Shown in pieces: positions 22,301 to 35,600 of a stretch of 64,000 bases of DNA. The stretch comes from Coprinellus micaceus (Eukaryota; Basidiomycota; Agaricomycetes; Agaricales; Psathyrellaceae). The stretch covers positions 372,001-436,000 of the forward strand of contig OX596341.1 of assembly GCA_951394405.1 (NCBI GenBank). Direction: 5' to 3'. Every line of letters begins with the position of its first letter. Within the stretch, counting starts at the first letter, position 1. The position numbers and the translations under genes are program-made. The notes under the pieces are model-generated. The model worked only from the letters and a program-made list of their open reading frames with translations, was not told where the DNA came from and made no database searches.

Positions 22301-25300
22301 GACTGAAACCCTGAAGAACGGTGAGCCGAAGGTGGTCACTCCGACCGCGCCTGAAGGTGCGTTTCTTTCCTCTTTACGGCCTTCCCCGGTCCCGTGTCCA
22401 CTGTCGTTCTCTGTTTTCCTGGCCCATTTCGTCCTAACTTGACTTGACTCTATCCGCTATTGTCTACTCTTATTCTTTGTCTTCCGGCTTCGTACCCACT
22501 CCACACCAGCATCGAGCTTCCATGACCGATGCTCAGGTCCGCCTTACCTTTCCTTTCGGTCCCGTGCATGCCAAGTCTTTCCTTATGTCAGAAGCGGAAG
22601 AACCTCCCGCCGGCGGACCAGGGCGCAGATCCTTTCTATGTTCCCTTGTTCGTGTTTCCGCGTTCTCGAGTCGGAGCCTGACATGACTCAGGGCGGCGAT
22701 GTCGATCTTGATGTCAGAACGCGCTAGAAGGCGTTGGTGGAACAGGTACGGATTCTCGACGAAAAGGGGAGAGATCTAGAGAAGGATTCGTCTTGTCGAG
22801 ATTGCGGGGGCGATGTGCCGACATGAGAGACAGAATGCGTCGATTGTTCAGAATGGCGTCGGTGGCGTCCGTCGATTCATTCAATCGACCTTCGATGCAC
22901 AGCATCCTCTTCTATGTCGTTTCACGTTTGTGCTTCTATGGTCGATGTCCAGTTGATTTTCGTTTGGTGGCGTTGGAATTTCACGTTGGTGGATCTCTCG
23001 CTTTCGTATATAGCTACGTTCCCCATCTTCTCCACATGCTCGACATTAGTTCCCCATGCTGACCACCCCATTCTTACGCAGGCTCGGCCTCGGGTAACTC
23101 TCGAACAGATAGTGATGATAGTAAAGCAGGTGAGCCAGCTCTCCTTCACCTACTCAGTCTTCTTTCTGCCGCAATCGCCCACCCTTCTCTGTCTCCACTT
23201 GCTACCTGGACGTAAACGCGACGGCCTCCAGGCGTCGCCTGTTCTCAGGCTCGAGTACATGCCGCCTTGTAGGAGCCTAGCCGAGGCCCTTCTCTTCACA
23301 TCCAGCGTGCTCGAAGCTTGGTCACCGTCATTTTTACACACCCTTTCTTCCCTTCGTACCTATATCAAGTAGCTAACTGTACTTTCTGTTCACAATCTAG
23401 CCCCTCCGACTGCCCCTGGTACGATCTCGACCCCATCCTCGAACGACACGTCGACTTCGACTTCGTCCCCCAACCCCACGATAATCGCTGGCCCATCCAC
23501 CGAACCAGTTCAGTCGGGAGAAGCGCAGCCAGAAGGTGACAATGCCTCTTCCCCGGGCGTGTGTACCTCCGAGTCGAGACCTGGCTGTGTCGAAGGTATC
23601 ACGATGGCGGGAGATGTCCAGGTCAATGCCCCGTCACAAGACCTTCCGCCCACCACTGCCAGTTCGACTCCTTTGAATCAGACGACCGCCGACCAACAAG
23701 ACGCTTACTATTCGTGGTGGAGTTACGTTGGCTGGGGCTCGACTCCCTCTGTCGATGAGGGTGGCAGCCGTGCTGTTGGGGCTGCAGGAAGCACGGACGC
23801 CATCAAGCCTGTGGGAAGTGGTGGGAGCGGCGAAACGGCCGCCCATAGCAGCGCAACGACGGTGGATCCAGGTGAGTATCTCCGTCTCGTTATCCACACC
23901 CTCCTTTCTCCCACTTGCTTTGCTCCTGCGTCTACGCCTTTTCGTTGTTGTTTTTCCATATTTGAACGTTTCCGATGCGTTCAATAATACTTACTTCCGC
24001 CACAGAGCCCCCGAAAGACGCCGGCGTGGGATCGACGGTAGATTCAGGCGAGACGGAGCGAGAGAAGGCGAAGGTGACGTTGGAGCCTACGACTACGACC
24101 ACGACATTGACCACGACCTCACCCTCGGCTCCTGTTGCGGAGGCAAATGTCAACGCTAATGGAAACGAGAGCCCTCCCAGTAACGGGAAGAGCTTCGGCG
24201 CTGAAACCTCGGAGGATGTCGTAGAGGGACGAACTGCGACTGGCGCACAGGGGAATGGTCGTGGAAAGAAGGCTGACGGAGAGGTCGATTTGGTGGGAGC
24301 ATCGGTGGATGTTGGGCAAGGGGCGACGAGGGGCGAAGGAAATAAGCTCGATGGCGCCGACTCCTTGGCCTTGGGCTCGGATGCTAAGAGTGCTTCGGAG
24401 GCGGGAGGCGTCTCGGGAGAGAGTTTGGAGGAGGCGAGGTCTGGGTCAAGCTGGTTATCGCCCTGGGCTTGGATTGGGACTTCAGCATCGACCACTACTG
24501 CCACCACCCCTTCTGAGAATGTTGCCAATGTTGAGCCGGTGGGTGCACCAGAAGCTTCGAAAGAAGGAGACGATGGGCGAGATGGGGTCGCGGTGGCCCA
24601 AGGCGTTGAGGGGGAAGCGAAGGAGCAGAAGATGAATGTTGCTCAGAACCCGGCTGATTCTTCTCCAGAGTTTAAGGTCGATGAAGCTCCCGAACCAACT
24701 GTGGCCACCGCAGAACGTGAACTGGAACTGCCCAACCCGATCGAGGAGAGCTTGAAAGCGAATCGCGCTGGCTGGACGTCGTTCTTCAGCAAGCAGTCTC
24801 TGTTCGTCAAAGCAATTGGGTACGGGGAGACGAGCGAGCCCGTTAAGGCAATCAAGCGGGACCAACATGGCGTGGAGATTATGGATCTTGATTCAGACGA
24901 CGAGAGCGAGTCCGAACACGGTTCGAAGAAGGACGACCACAGTTCCAATGGAGGGGAGAGTAGGAGCAGGAGTCTAGCCCCCAAGCTCCTTACGTATCCT
25001 GTAGAGAAGCTCGCCGAGACTACCTCCAGCTCTCGTAACGCCTCTCCCAATACCGGTGGTCGATCATCCGCAGCAAAGGACGGCGATCCCCCAGCCGAGC
25101 CCCTTACCGGGGACGAAGATATCAAGCGCAAGGTCGCCTCAGTCCCTGTGAGTAAACCTTCGAAGGAATCCTCCTCTGGCTCTTCGACTCCAGCACCACC
25201 GTCACCGTCTGGATCTGTCCCAGTCCCCAATACCAAACAGCCCCAACCTCCCGTGGTGGAAAAGTCCAAATCCGCACCTGTTACTCCCAAACGTACGGCA

Positions 25301-27699
25301 TCCCCCTCCCCTTCGGTGACGAAGAAGAATTCGACTTCTTCCTCACCTCCGAATCTCGTACTTCCAACATGGGCCGACACTTTTCATACCGCACCGCGAA
25401 GCATCGTGTTGCGACCGCCATCGCCACCGGTTTCTCCTCCTACAACCCCCGGTTCCGCTCAAGATACCGGCGTGGGCACTCGGCTCCTCGGGAAAACCAT
25501 GAAATTCGTGAGCAACGTCCTGTGGGCGAAGGATGGAGGGCAGCATGGGGGGCCTGAACAGCACCAGGGAGGATCGAGCGCGCTTGACGGCATGCAGAGA
25601 ACTGACAGAAAGGTGCGAAGACACTTCAATGCGCCGCACCCGCTCCGTCGCAGCTCCAGTGGTGGTGGATTGGACATCGCTTCGTTGTTGGAGCAAGAGA
25701 GGAAGGCTCGATTTGAGCGATATGGACAGGAACTGCCCAAATCGTGGGAGGTTCTCGATGGGGTGTTGGAAGATGGAGCTAGTGGAAAGAGAGCTGCCTT
25801 GAACCGACCCGCGTCGTCGTTATCCTCGTCTGGTGCTGACCTTCTCGGACACGCGTCGGCCGAGGAGGCGTCGCGTGGCATGTCCAAGGACATGCTTCGC
25901 GGGTGTCGTCGAGTGGTGATTATTGGTGTGCATGGTTGGTTCCCAGGTGCGTTGCCCCTTTCGTAGCTCTCCCGTACGTCGTACTGATGAATCCTCCCAG
26001 GTGCGTTGATGCGGACTATGTTTGGAGAGGTTCGTATCCCATTTATTCTTATCGCCTGCGTTCCGTCCTCGGCATACCCTCATTTCTACGACATGCAATG
26101 GAGTATACTCGTGGATTGAGCGGCTTCGATCGAAAGTACATCTTTCGTTATTACCTCCAGCCTCGCCCCGACACTGCTGTAAGGCGATTGGCTGACTTAT
26201 TTGCGTTCTATAGCCCACAGGCACAAGCTCAAAATTCGCCAATATGATGGAGCAAGCGGTCCAGGAATTCGAGAATGCTCAAGGGGTTCAGCTCGAGAAG
26301 ATCACGAAGATTCCCTTGGAGGGCGAGGGGACAATTGAGCGTCGCGTCGAGAAGTACGGACTCCCATCCCCATTTTTATCCTCGAACCTTATCCTTCTTT
26401 CGCCTAGGCTTTATAGTACTCTCATCGCCAACGCCAAGTGGATGGACGACCTGAGAGAAGCTGATGCTATCTTCGTCGCGACTCACTCTCAGGGATCGGT
26501 GGTTTCGACCCACTTGATGAGCAAGCTCGTCGAAGAGGGCGTCATCTATACTCGTCCTGAAGAGCTCGTCCCGTCAGGTGGAGATACCTTCCCCTCTGCC
26601 GTTGGGCTTCCGAGGTCATCGGAACGCAAGGTACAGCGCGTCTGTTGTTTGGCTTTGTGCGGGATTCATCTCGGGCCACTCCGTTATCTGCGAAGCAGTA
26701 GCGTAGTCGCTCCTTACATCCAGGTACGCCTTCACTCTAAGCTCGATTCGATAAGCTTTAACCCTCGGACATTAGTACTTCGAGAATGCAGCCGCCCGCG
26801 AACTTTTCGAGTTCCAAAACACGGAGAGCGCGGTCTCGAGAGCGTATGTAAAGGCACTTGAAAACGTTTTGGACCACGGAGTGAGCGTAAACCTTGTTTG
26901 GCTTAGATTCTGTGAACTGAACCTCTCAACGCGTCAGATCAAGATGGTCTATGTTGCCTCCTTAAACGACCAAGTGGTGCCGATATACTCCGGCATATTC
27001 ACTGCTGCTACTCACCCTCTCCTCCTCCGAGCGCTATACATCGACGGAGATGCTTATCAGTACGTCATCGGAGCATCTACCCACGAACTAATTGCTAACG
27101 CTCGTTATCTACTGTTCTCCCTAGTTCTTCTGATTTCCTCTCGAACCTCTTGGTTTTGCTGCTCAAGCTTCGAAACTCTGGGATACCCGACGGCGGTTTG
27201 CTCACTCACCTGTCGGAAGCCACGGCTGGTTCTCTTAGCGGTGTCGGCCACTCGACCGCCTATGAAGAACTCGCCACATACTCGTGCGTACCCTTCACCC
27301 TGGGCCACCATCGGCAGAACGTGCACCCTAATATGTCATTTAGCCTCGCTGTTCGCTACCTGTTCATGACGAACGACGGTTCTGAGAAGCACCCAACCCT
27401 CGTCATTGAACCTTTTGACGCCGCGCACGAGCAGAACGATTATGAGGTGCGCCTTCCGTGTCGTAGCCTTTCGTACCCTGATTCTAATTCTTTCTCAGAT
27501 TCCATGGTCGTTGCGAGACGTCATTGCAGACGAACGCGTGATCCACTTTTTCTCGAACGAGGTGTCCAAGCTCCGTGATGCCTTCCGAGACTGGCACCCC
27601 AAGACCACGATTCTCAGGGATTTGAAACGCAAATTGCAGCCAATCCAACGCTTACCCCCTTCCTTCTCCTCTGGTTCATACTCAACAAGCAAACTATAG
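19355..27699 (+). CDS. Large protein with C-terminal alpha/beta-hydrolase domain (YML020W-like)
   Basis: A many-exon gene beginning MSLSTEPEVPK (19355-19817), then 19986-21591, several short exons at 22.3-23.1 kb, ~23401-23871, ~24007-25945, and a set of short exons from 26000 to the stop at 27699. The first ~1,200 residues are low-complexity Ser/Thr/Pro and acidic sequence with no fold, like a disordered scaffold. The C-terminal part begins RRVVIIGVHGWFPGALMRTM and continues GTSSKFANMMEQAVQEF, RREADAIFVATHSQGSVVS-type nucleophile elbow (DAIFVATHSQGSVVS; Ser nucleophile in HSQGS), KMVYVASLNDQVVPIYS (candidate acid Asp), and a final ERVIHFFSNEVSKLRDAFRDW helix. This matches the fungal family of uncharacterised proteins that includes yeast YML020W. 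Exons at 22-23 kb are short and some may be alternative. One 54-nt intron is bounded by 14-bp direct repeats. Enzymatic activity is unproven in the family as far as I know. Confidence 0.8.
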
Positions 27700-28002
27700 T
27701 CATGTAGAAGCGACTCATTCATACCCTTCATTACTCACTCATTCATGCTAGTTTCTGTATTCCCTTTCATTTCGCCTTCATTTTCGTTTACGAAAGGGGC
27801 ATCAGCGTCTCATGGGTCATAAGTCAAGCGGACTCTCTTCTTGTGTGTAGCTTTAGCAAATGTATCATATAAATAATAGATTGAACGTCCTAGACTATAC
27901 ACGTCGATTACACGCAGTGCACCGATTACAATAAACCCTGGAGAACGGAAGCATAAATGAACGAGAGGGAAATGGTCAAACGACTGACGGGGTCTTGTTC
28001 AG

Positions 28003-29554
28003 TTACCGATATTCTGCACCGCAATCGCCAATCGTCGTGATTATCCTCCGACCGTTTGATTGTTCGAGTACAACTTCGATCTGGGCCCGATCCGCATCAG
28101 TCAGGTGGAATCCCGACACCTTCTGGTTATCGTCGGGATGTTCAGACAAACCGAGTCGGGCCCCTGGAGACGGACAGATTCAGCGAAACCATGTTCAGAA
28201 GTTCATTTTGGTGGCGTACCTATAATGACTGCGCCGACAAAAGGATGATCGAGGACCCATCGCGTCGCAATGTTGGAGATGCTTCTACCACCGTGCTTAT
28301 CGCCGATCTTCCTTAGCACAAGCAGGAGGGTCTGGAAGAGGTCCCACGAGCCCCATGCCTTGAGGATCATGTCGAGGTACTGCGCGAGAAACGAGGTCAG
28401 CCCAGTTCGGGAAGGACATACGTCGTTTCAACATACCTTCCGTTGCGAAGGGGTGAGTTGACCTGAATAAGAATCAGGTTCTGGCTGCCCAAGCCACTTG
28501 TCCGCCAGGAAGCCTCCGCACTATATAGAAGGGCTATCTTAGGATCCGGTCGTAGTAGAAGAGGGCGAGAGCTAGACCACGCACCAGGGTTCCATAGGTG
28601 AGCAGCTTGAGTCCATGCTTCGCGCAAACATCTGACATACCGTGGAGCGGTCTCGTGTCGATGAGAGAGAACTGCATCAGTGGGGGGAATATGAGCCCTG
28701 GCACTGAAACGAAGTCAAATCGAGAACGCACCTGGACCTGGTTCGACACTATCACCCCTGGGCCGAGCTGGGTGCAGATCTCGTCGGTGTGGATGGTATC
28801 GAAGTTGCACAGGCCAATCGCGCGTATATGACCTTCCTTCCTGAGCTCATTGAGGTGGCTCAACGCCGTCAGGTATCCCTTGTCGGAATATTCTTGCCAA
28901 TGGAACTGGGGTCGCGTTATGACGTGAGAAGGAGCGTCTATGGGAAGGGACGACTCACTTGAAGCAGGTCGACGCGCTTCGTCCTCATCCGGATCATCCT
29001 CTCTTGCACGGCAGCCCATACGACCTGCGGAGTGGGGTCCACTTGCTTGAAGATGCACCACTTCGTTGCCCCAACGATTCGTTCGCGAAGTGGGCTTGAT
29101 TCCTGGAACTGGCCCTAGAACCCCAAACTGTCAGTGGAATATCCGGCAATGAAACGACAATTGTACTAACGAATATGATCTCTGCACTTCCATAATGATC
29201 CGCTAGCAATTGTATCCTTGTCAGTCGACGAAATGGATAGGGATCAACCTGCCCTTACCCTTTTCGTGCGGCAGGACATATTCAGTACTACTTCAGAAGA
29301 GCACAAATACGAAGGAAGTGGAGAACCGTACCATATCTGCGATGAGGTTAGGAACATTAGGCGGCGAAGGGTGTGGGATAGGAAGGCTCACCGAATGCTG
29401 TATAGCCCAAAGCGAGATGACGGTTCATGCCTTGCCGTACTTTCGCAGCAGACACGCTTCCCCATGCGTTACTAGAGAGCTGCCATAGGCCCACGAACAG
29501 GCGCGGAACCACGAGGGGCCCTAGTCGGACGGTTTCAAGAGAAGGTTCGGTCAT
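28003..29554 (-). CDS. Aldo/keto reductase
   Basis: A multi-exon minus-strand gene starting MTEPSLETVRLGPLVVPRLFVGLWQLSSNAW and ending TIGDCGAEYR. The catalytic tetrad is visible: Asp and Tyr in ADHYGSAEIIF, Lys in VGATKWCIF, His in FHWQEYSDKGYL. HIRAIGLCNFDTI and VSNQVQ follow the usual barrel order, and NIATRWVLDHPFVGAVIIG gives the late NADPH-binding segment. Introns of about 50 nt interrupt it at roughly 29390, 29110, 28940, 28740 and 28480. It would reduce aldehydes or ketones with NADPH in the cytosol; substrate is not predictable. The C-terminus LTDADRAQIEVVLEQSNG is typical of fungal members, so the gene looks complete. Confidence 0.85.
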
Positions 29555-30292
29555 GGGTGGATGCTGTGGGCGCGATTTGTGGACGTCGAAGCAATATTGA
29601 GAGAGTTTAGGTTGATTTTATAGGCAGCAGAGATGAAGCCGGCGAACAAGAGGATGGATGAGGTAAAGAGCGTTCCGAACTGGACTAGTTCGACTTGAGG
29701 CGGGAGTAGTCGAACCATAGCGACGCAACCTGTGGGATATGGAAAGTCACAGTGCAAAAGAAAATTGACTTCAGGCAAAAGTGATCCCAGGATCACAAGC
29801 TTGCCCGAGGTCGAGATTAGGCATTTGTCCGGCCATGATCTATTCCCCATCTGTGCCAAACCCCGTTGGGACAATGACCAAATTGACGGCGACGAGAAAA
29901 TATGCCGGACCTTCCGCGGGATCAGAATAGATCTTTTCCAGCAACCAGATCTCACCCTCGTGCCCCTGTTTTCAAAAGCCAATTCAGAGGCCTATAAAGA
30001 ACACCATGAAAAAGGTCGCCCCAAGATTCTCCCCAGTCCCTTCGACGTATCCTATAGACGCACCTTCATATCATGCCTGCTCCCGAAGTCTACTCCCGAC
30101 CCCACGACGCCAGGCCAGCATTGGGCCATGTGTACGTCGTTCACATCTTGCTATTAGCCCTCGAGGTTGACCTCATCCTCCAGGAACCTCATGATAGACA
30201 CGTTTATCGCGAACGCTTCAGTCGACGAGTAAGCAGTCTAACCCTCCAGAGTCGAACCACAACCAACGAACCTTCGTAGCCTTCGATGCATC

Positions 30293-30848
30293 ATGCGTAA
30301 CCTTCTCGCCACCGGCCCTCCAGGCCTATGCCCTGCCTTTACGAACGCCGCCCGCTCCCGGTTACGTCAAACCACGGCCAAGGCCTCACCGAACCCATAC
30401 ACCCTCTTCAGGCGACAAACGCGAGACTGCGAGGCAACAGCACTCCCACAGCTTTACGAGACGCTATCGCGAGCCCGTTCTCTCTATGGCGCTGGGTTGG
30501 GATTCGCGAGCCTCGGCATCCTCTCGCAGGTGGTGCGCGCCACTATCGGGCTCCGATGGGAGGAGGACGGAGATATGGCGGACGTCCTTGCCGTCATTGA
30601 TGCTGATATTGGGCAAGCTATTCAGGTATGCCCCTCTGTTCGTCGATACCATCGCTTCTTCTGACCTAGACCTCAAGAGCACAAAAGAAGAGATAGAAGG
30701 AGGACGTGTTAGCGACTTCTCTGTAGCACGTGAAGCAGTACAAGACGTACGAAGGGCAGTGAACGAGTGCTACTCGGACGTGCAAAACTGGGGGGGCGAG
30801 TTCCCGTACGAACGTGCACTCTCGAGCCTTCAGTGCTGGAAGTTCTGA
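30293..30848 (+). CDS. Small conserved hypothetical protein
   Basis: Two exons, 30293-30626 and 30676-30848, joined by a 49-nt GT-AG intron in phase 0. The C-terminal half is regular and helical (ALPQLYETLSRARSLYGA, IDADIGQAIQ|STKEEIEGGR, AREAVQDVRRAVNEC, WGGEFPYERALSSLQCWKF) and looks like a conserved protein. The N-terminal ~45 residues are Arg/Pro rich and less convincing. An upstream exon near 30073 (MPAPEVYSRPHD) is possible but no junction restored the frame cleanly. Function unknown. Confidence 0.55.
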
Positions 30849-31559
30849 AGTCCTCGATTGTCAGTCCTGCTCCATCCATACTTAGACACCATATACCAGT
30901 TGTCCTCTAATGCAACACCATTGATACCACTCACCAACACGCCATTCGCGCTCCTCGAGCTTTCTCCGCCGACCCCTTCAACGACCGCCGCCTGTTCCAT
31001 GATCCTCCATCAGCGGGTGCGGTGTTCCCGTTTTCATGCGCCACTGAGCCTTGTCGACCTGGCGATGACTCCCTGACGAAAATCAGAACAATCGACCGAG
31101 CCAGTGCGCCGAGGGGTGTGTCCAAGGATGTACACGACTCAGCCGTGGGCATATGATTCCCGGCGCAGTCACCCCTTTGCCACGATAGGCGACTCGGGGC
31201 CACGTGTAGACAAGAGGCCGACCATGAGCAGAGATTTTGGACCCGCTCTCGGTCGTCATGCGTACCTCTGACGGCCCCTCAGTTGCAGATAAGTAAATCA
31301 TTGGACACGGCCGCAATGCAAATTGTAGGATGAGGGGCGGGCGAGGCGGGAGCGATACTGCCGAGAAACTGTACGCATCAACGGAACTTCCGCAGAGGCT
31401 GAGCACTCAAGGACTGGCTCTCGTGTCGTCAGAAGGCAACATTATGAAGCTCCGTTGAACCCTGTCGGACGATATATGAATAGAGTTGCTCAGATGCTTC
31501 CAGAGCAGAAGGCGTTCGAAATTCTCACCTCTACAGAATGCACTCCCGGAGACTCCCAT

Positions 31560-32560
31560 GGTCGATGTTCTCACTGCAGTGGGGTTCTCCCGAGAACATC
31601 AGAGTCGACTGATTCGCAGTAATTGCTGTCGCGAACGCACATGCTCTGGGTGGAAGATGGTGCATTGTCGAGACCCGGGTCATCCAGCTGGAACCAAGGG
31701 CCAACGCAAAGGTCAACAAAGAGGGACAAATAGGCGTCAAAATGCTTGGTCAGGTGGGTCCTCGCTGAACCCAGTGGGTCCAACAATGTGTCCACCTGTA
31801 CTAGTATGTGCTCGCTATTGACATCACTTCCCTAAGTTCGTCGGGGTGACTACTGGCCAAAGCTTCGGATAGTTGAAAAAGGTTACTCCACCCTAGACCT
31901 TATTTTAAGTTTGGACCCACTGGCTCTACTCCGTCATCGGCCAACTATTCCCCGAAATATCCGGTCTTCTCGTGGAGTATGCTTGGATGCGGTTAACTCA
32001 CGAGACGTTTCGAACGGGTCCCATAGGATTCAGCTGGAGAGGCCAAGCACCCTCAGAAGGTCAGTGACCATTCTGGAGATTTTGGTACACAAAACGAGAA
32101 TTGGTTACCTGCAGGGCCGATACGCAGAAATTCGTTCCGGGAGATGCAAAGGTAGTAAGGCCCACTTACCCTTCGTACGTCCCTCGCGCTCGTAGATAGT
32201 CGGCAGTAACCCAGGGCTTAAGTGCGTTGATGTTATCAAGCCACCATGGTACCTGGTTCACCGGCCTGATCTCGCATGTGGCTGATACCGGGCCCTGATG
32301 GTAGAACTATTGTTTGAAAGCCGATGGGACGCCCATGAGTCGCCGACTGGCAATCCCAGTGGAGTTTATGCAGTCTCCATTCCCTCTGTGTGGGTGCTTG
32401 TGAGAGGCGGAAGATTCTCGCAATCTTCCCTGGAGGCTGCAGATGGACTGCAATGCCACATTGACAGCATCGCCCCAAACCCGAACGTCCTTGCACGACG
32501 TAAATGCTCGTAATAGGGTTAGGTGTGAAATTCCTCCTGAACGCGAGCCTTTCACCCTCA
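31560..32560 (-). pseudogene. Possible decayed MYND-family copy F
   Basis: Two minus-strand islands in the right order and distance resemble the helical exon of the local MYND family. HRGNGDCINSTGIASRRLMGVP (first 20 shown in part as GDCINSTG..MGVP) parallels GD..L.WT..CLQ.GLP in copy A. DAYLSLFVDLCVGPWFQLDDP parallels FVELFVELWTAKTQPDDP in copy C. Everything between and around is disrupted, and no MYND cysteines remain. Similarity is weak enough that chance cannot be dismissed. Confidence 0.35.
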
Positions 32561-32699
32561 GAGGGGATCAGGAGGTAGCGAATGGTGGGAGGAATGTATT
32601 ACCCTATACTCGCCGCACATGTTTGAAATGGGGGTTGTCCTTTCGTAACTACAATTTGGGGCATCCCTTCGAAATGTAACATTCAATTGTGATGTTCTC

Positions 32700-35600
32700 G
32701 AGCGTTTCCATTAGAATACTATGTGACCTTTGCAGAACCGGAAGTCCTCATTCTGTACTCTCGGAAGCTGTCGCCTGGTTCATTCTTTCCACAAGCTTCG
32801 GAACCCTGGCTGTTGATAGGAGTCCGGTGTCTAAAGCGTGGTCATTAGACTGTGATTGAGATGGAGGCCAGACGTTCTCGGCGTTTCAAAAGGTCACCGG
32901 AGGCTGTCCCCAGTCGGTGAGCCGCCGCGTAGCTGGCGGGCGGAGGATGGGAGGAACTCCGCGATCTCACCCCCACGGTCAACATCGGGCTTTGACTCTC
33001 ATCACGGAGCCGAGTCCAATGCGATCCCTTCGTGCTTTTAGGTGACGTACTCGTGAGCTCCGCCTGAGTCGCCTCCGAGTCGAGCCGTACCAGCCAGCAT
33101 GGCGTTCTCCTCTCGGGTTGCGGACCGAAAGATATTCAATTTCTCGCGAACATGCCAAGTTATTCACGAGCGAAGTACGTCTGTGCGCTTACCGGTCGTG
33201 GCGGTAACCACAAACCGTGATACCCCATTTACCTTTTGGTTCCCTTCGCAATAGCCAGTATCGTTTAACAAGGCCAGACTGGCTAGTACATTCTCACCAT
33301 CCTAACGCCATTCGATTTCTTGGCTGAGACAATAATAGCCATAACCCCGCATTATTACACGAGTCCTATTGTTTGGCCTCCAAAGGGGCGTGAAATGCGC
33401 CCTTACACACATATTCGGCGGTCGAACACTCGAAGGGACCACGTATTATCCGTTCCTATACAACGGCGCATGAGGGCCCTGTTCATTAATGGCAGCCTCA
33501 GTACCACAGCTTACATGGCCCCGCGAATCACGATTTCATACAAAGCGTACAGGCCGAGTATTGATCGGCGAACTCGAAGGATGCCAAAACAGGCGCCCAA
33601 ACCTGATCGCGCGTGCGATGTGAAGCTGAAGCCTGATGGCCACCTATGGGCACTGGACTTTATCCTAATAGCGAGAGGGGCATTACTCGTCAAAAAAAGT
33701 TTATTCTGTGTCAGCCGGCGTTACTAGAGGGAGCGCAGGATTGTCGCGCAAACCGCGCGGTCAAAGACTCAAGTTTCCCGATACCTGCGTTACTTGGTGC
33801 CCCGTATATGTCCTCCCCTACGGGTTCCTCTGCCAAGCGGTGCCTATTCGTCCTCCGGTAGGAATCAGCTATATATGAGGCTTCGATTGTCAGCCATAAA
33901 CACTTGCACCCATTTGGTAAGTACTAGCTAACGCACGAGCGGGGAGACAACGTAGTCGAACCCCACGGCTCCCAGCCCTTGACTAATAGACGAGTGGGTC
34001 CCCTTTACCCACCGTCTTTTTTGTGTATTTCATAGACCAAGGCCTTGGTTACTTCATTCCATTCAAATTTAGGGTCTTCATCTCGTTCGAAAGCCCTTCC
34101 GGTAGCAGCATGTGGATACTCTGAATAGGCTAAGCAAATATAAATCCTCCTCGTAGCCCGAGTCGACCCAGAGACAATGAATCCTGAGCGAAGCTCATTA
34201 AAAAGTTCTTTCACCTTCCCAAGTCATACCGTCGAAACAATGCTATCTAGCGATCTGATATGACTTTACGGTATTTACGCCATGCACATTGTAGGCCTCG
34301 CATCGATAGGGCAGTATGTACGTTATGGTGGCCGAAATTGCCATATGATTAAGTGCGAACCATCGCCTGCACACAGCGCCAGAACTCTGGAAGTTATAGA
34401 CATCTATTGGTGTCTCATTGATACCGCTACTTGGCGCCACAACCACGCGACTGGTCATTTCCCTACTCATGTGCGACACTGCAAGAAAAATCGCATGTAT
34501 CGGGGGCTACATCGATGTGGCATCGTGTCCACCGTTTACATGGGTACGATTTTCCTTTGTTCTCGGATACATGCAAACTGTCTGTCTGAATGAGCGACCA
34601 ATGTACCCACCTGAGTCATGCGTCCTTTCTTGCGGTGCGATTTACTGGTGCTGTAACTCTGGAACTTTGCATTTCTTTTCTTGGGCAGCGCGCTTCTACT
34701 ACCACCAGTCTTGAGAATGGCCCATATGACCCGGAACCACGCCATTTAGTCGCTCACTTTGTGGACCCAAGAGTCAGTACCAGGGCGTCAGTACCAAGGA
34801 GGAGGGATGAAATGAAATTAATTTCCGATGCAGTCGAATGTCCCACCCTGAGTTCATGGCCTATTGCGGAGTCTGGTCCCAAGCTTCATTTCACGCGTTC
34901 ATCGATTACAGAAACCCTCTACCGCACTAGCTCTTAAGAAGATGATGTGCCAATAATTCGCGAGGCAGAACAGCGGATTTGGGCTCTCAGTCACGTCGAC
35001 CCCTCACTCTGGTGCAATCGATGCGTATTCTAGATTCGGAAGAGCATATCAACAGTGTGTTGGGCCGTGAGGGTGGGGCTCCCCTAACGTTTGTGCTCTC
35101 CACTCTTCACTCTATATGGCGCCTTCTCGAAGATAGAGCGGCTAGATAGACGCCTGGTGACCATCACGAGAGAATTCACTGGACGCTGGTTTGAACGCCG
35201 GGGCGTGATGGAGATTTGGTCCCGTCTTCGTCTTTCCACATCCGTCCGCCGTATTTGGAGTAACAACACGAGCCTGCTGGACCCACAAACGAAAATCGCA
35301 GGAATATACGTGACTTTACAAGCCATGTGAGCGATATGGGGCTCAAACCATTCCCAACAAGCGAGCCGGTCTTCATGCACGGAACTCACTGCACCTCGTG
35401 GGCACGCTCCACATTCAAACAGTCAAAAGAAGTGGATAGGTACCCGGAGCCTCGTGTGATGGTGCAGTGAGAGAAGGTGATTACAAAACAAGTGTAAGGG
35501 TCGACCACTGCCCAAAGTCCTACAACACTTTGTCAATACAACATCAAAGATCTTGCTTATCGTGGATAGCTCACCTTGGTCCTCTGGACATACATGGAAA

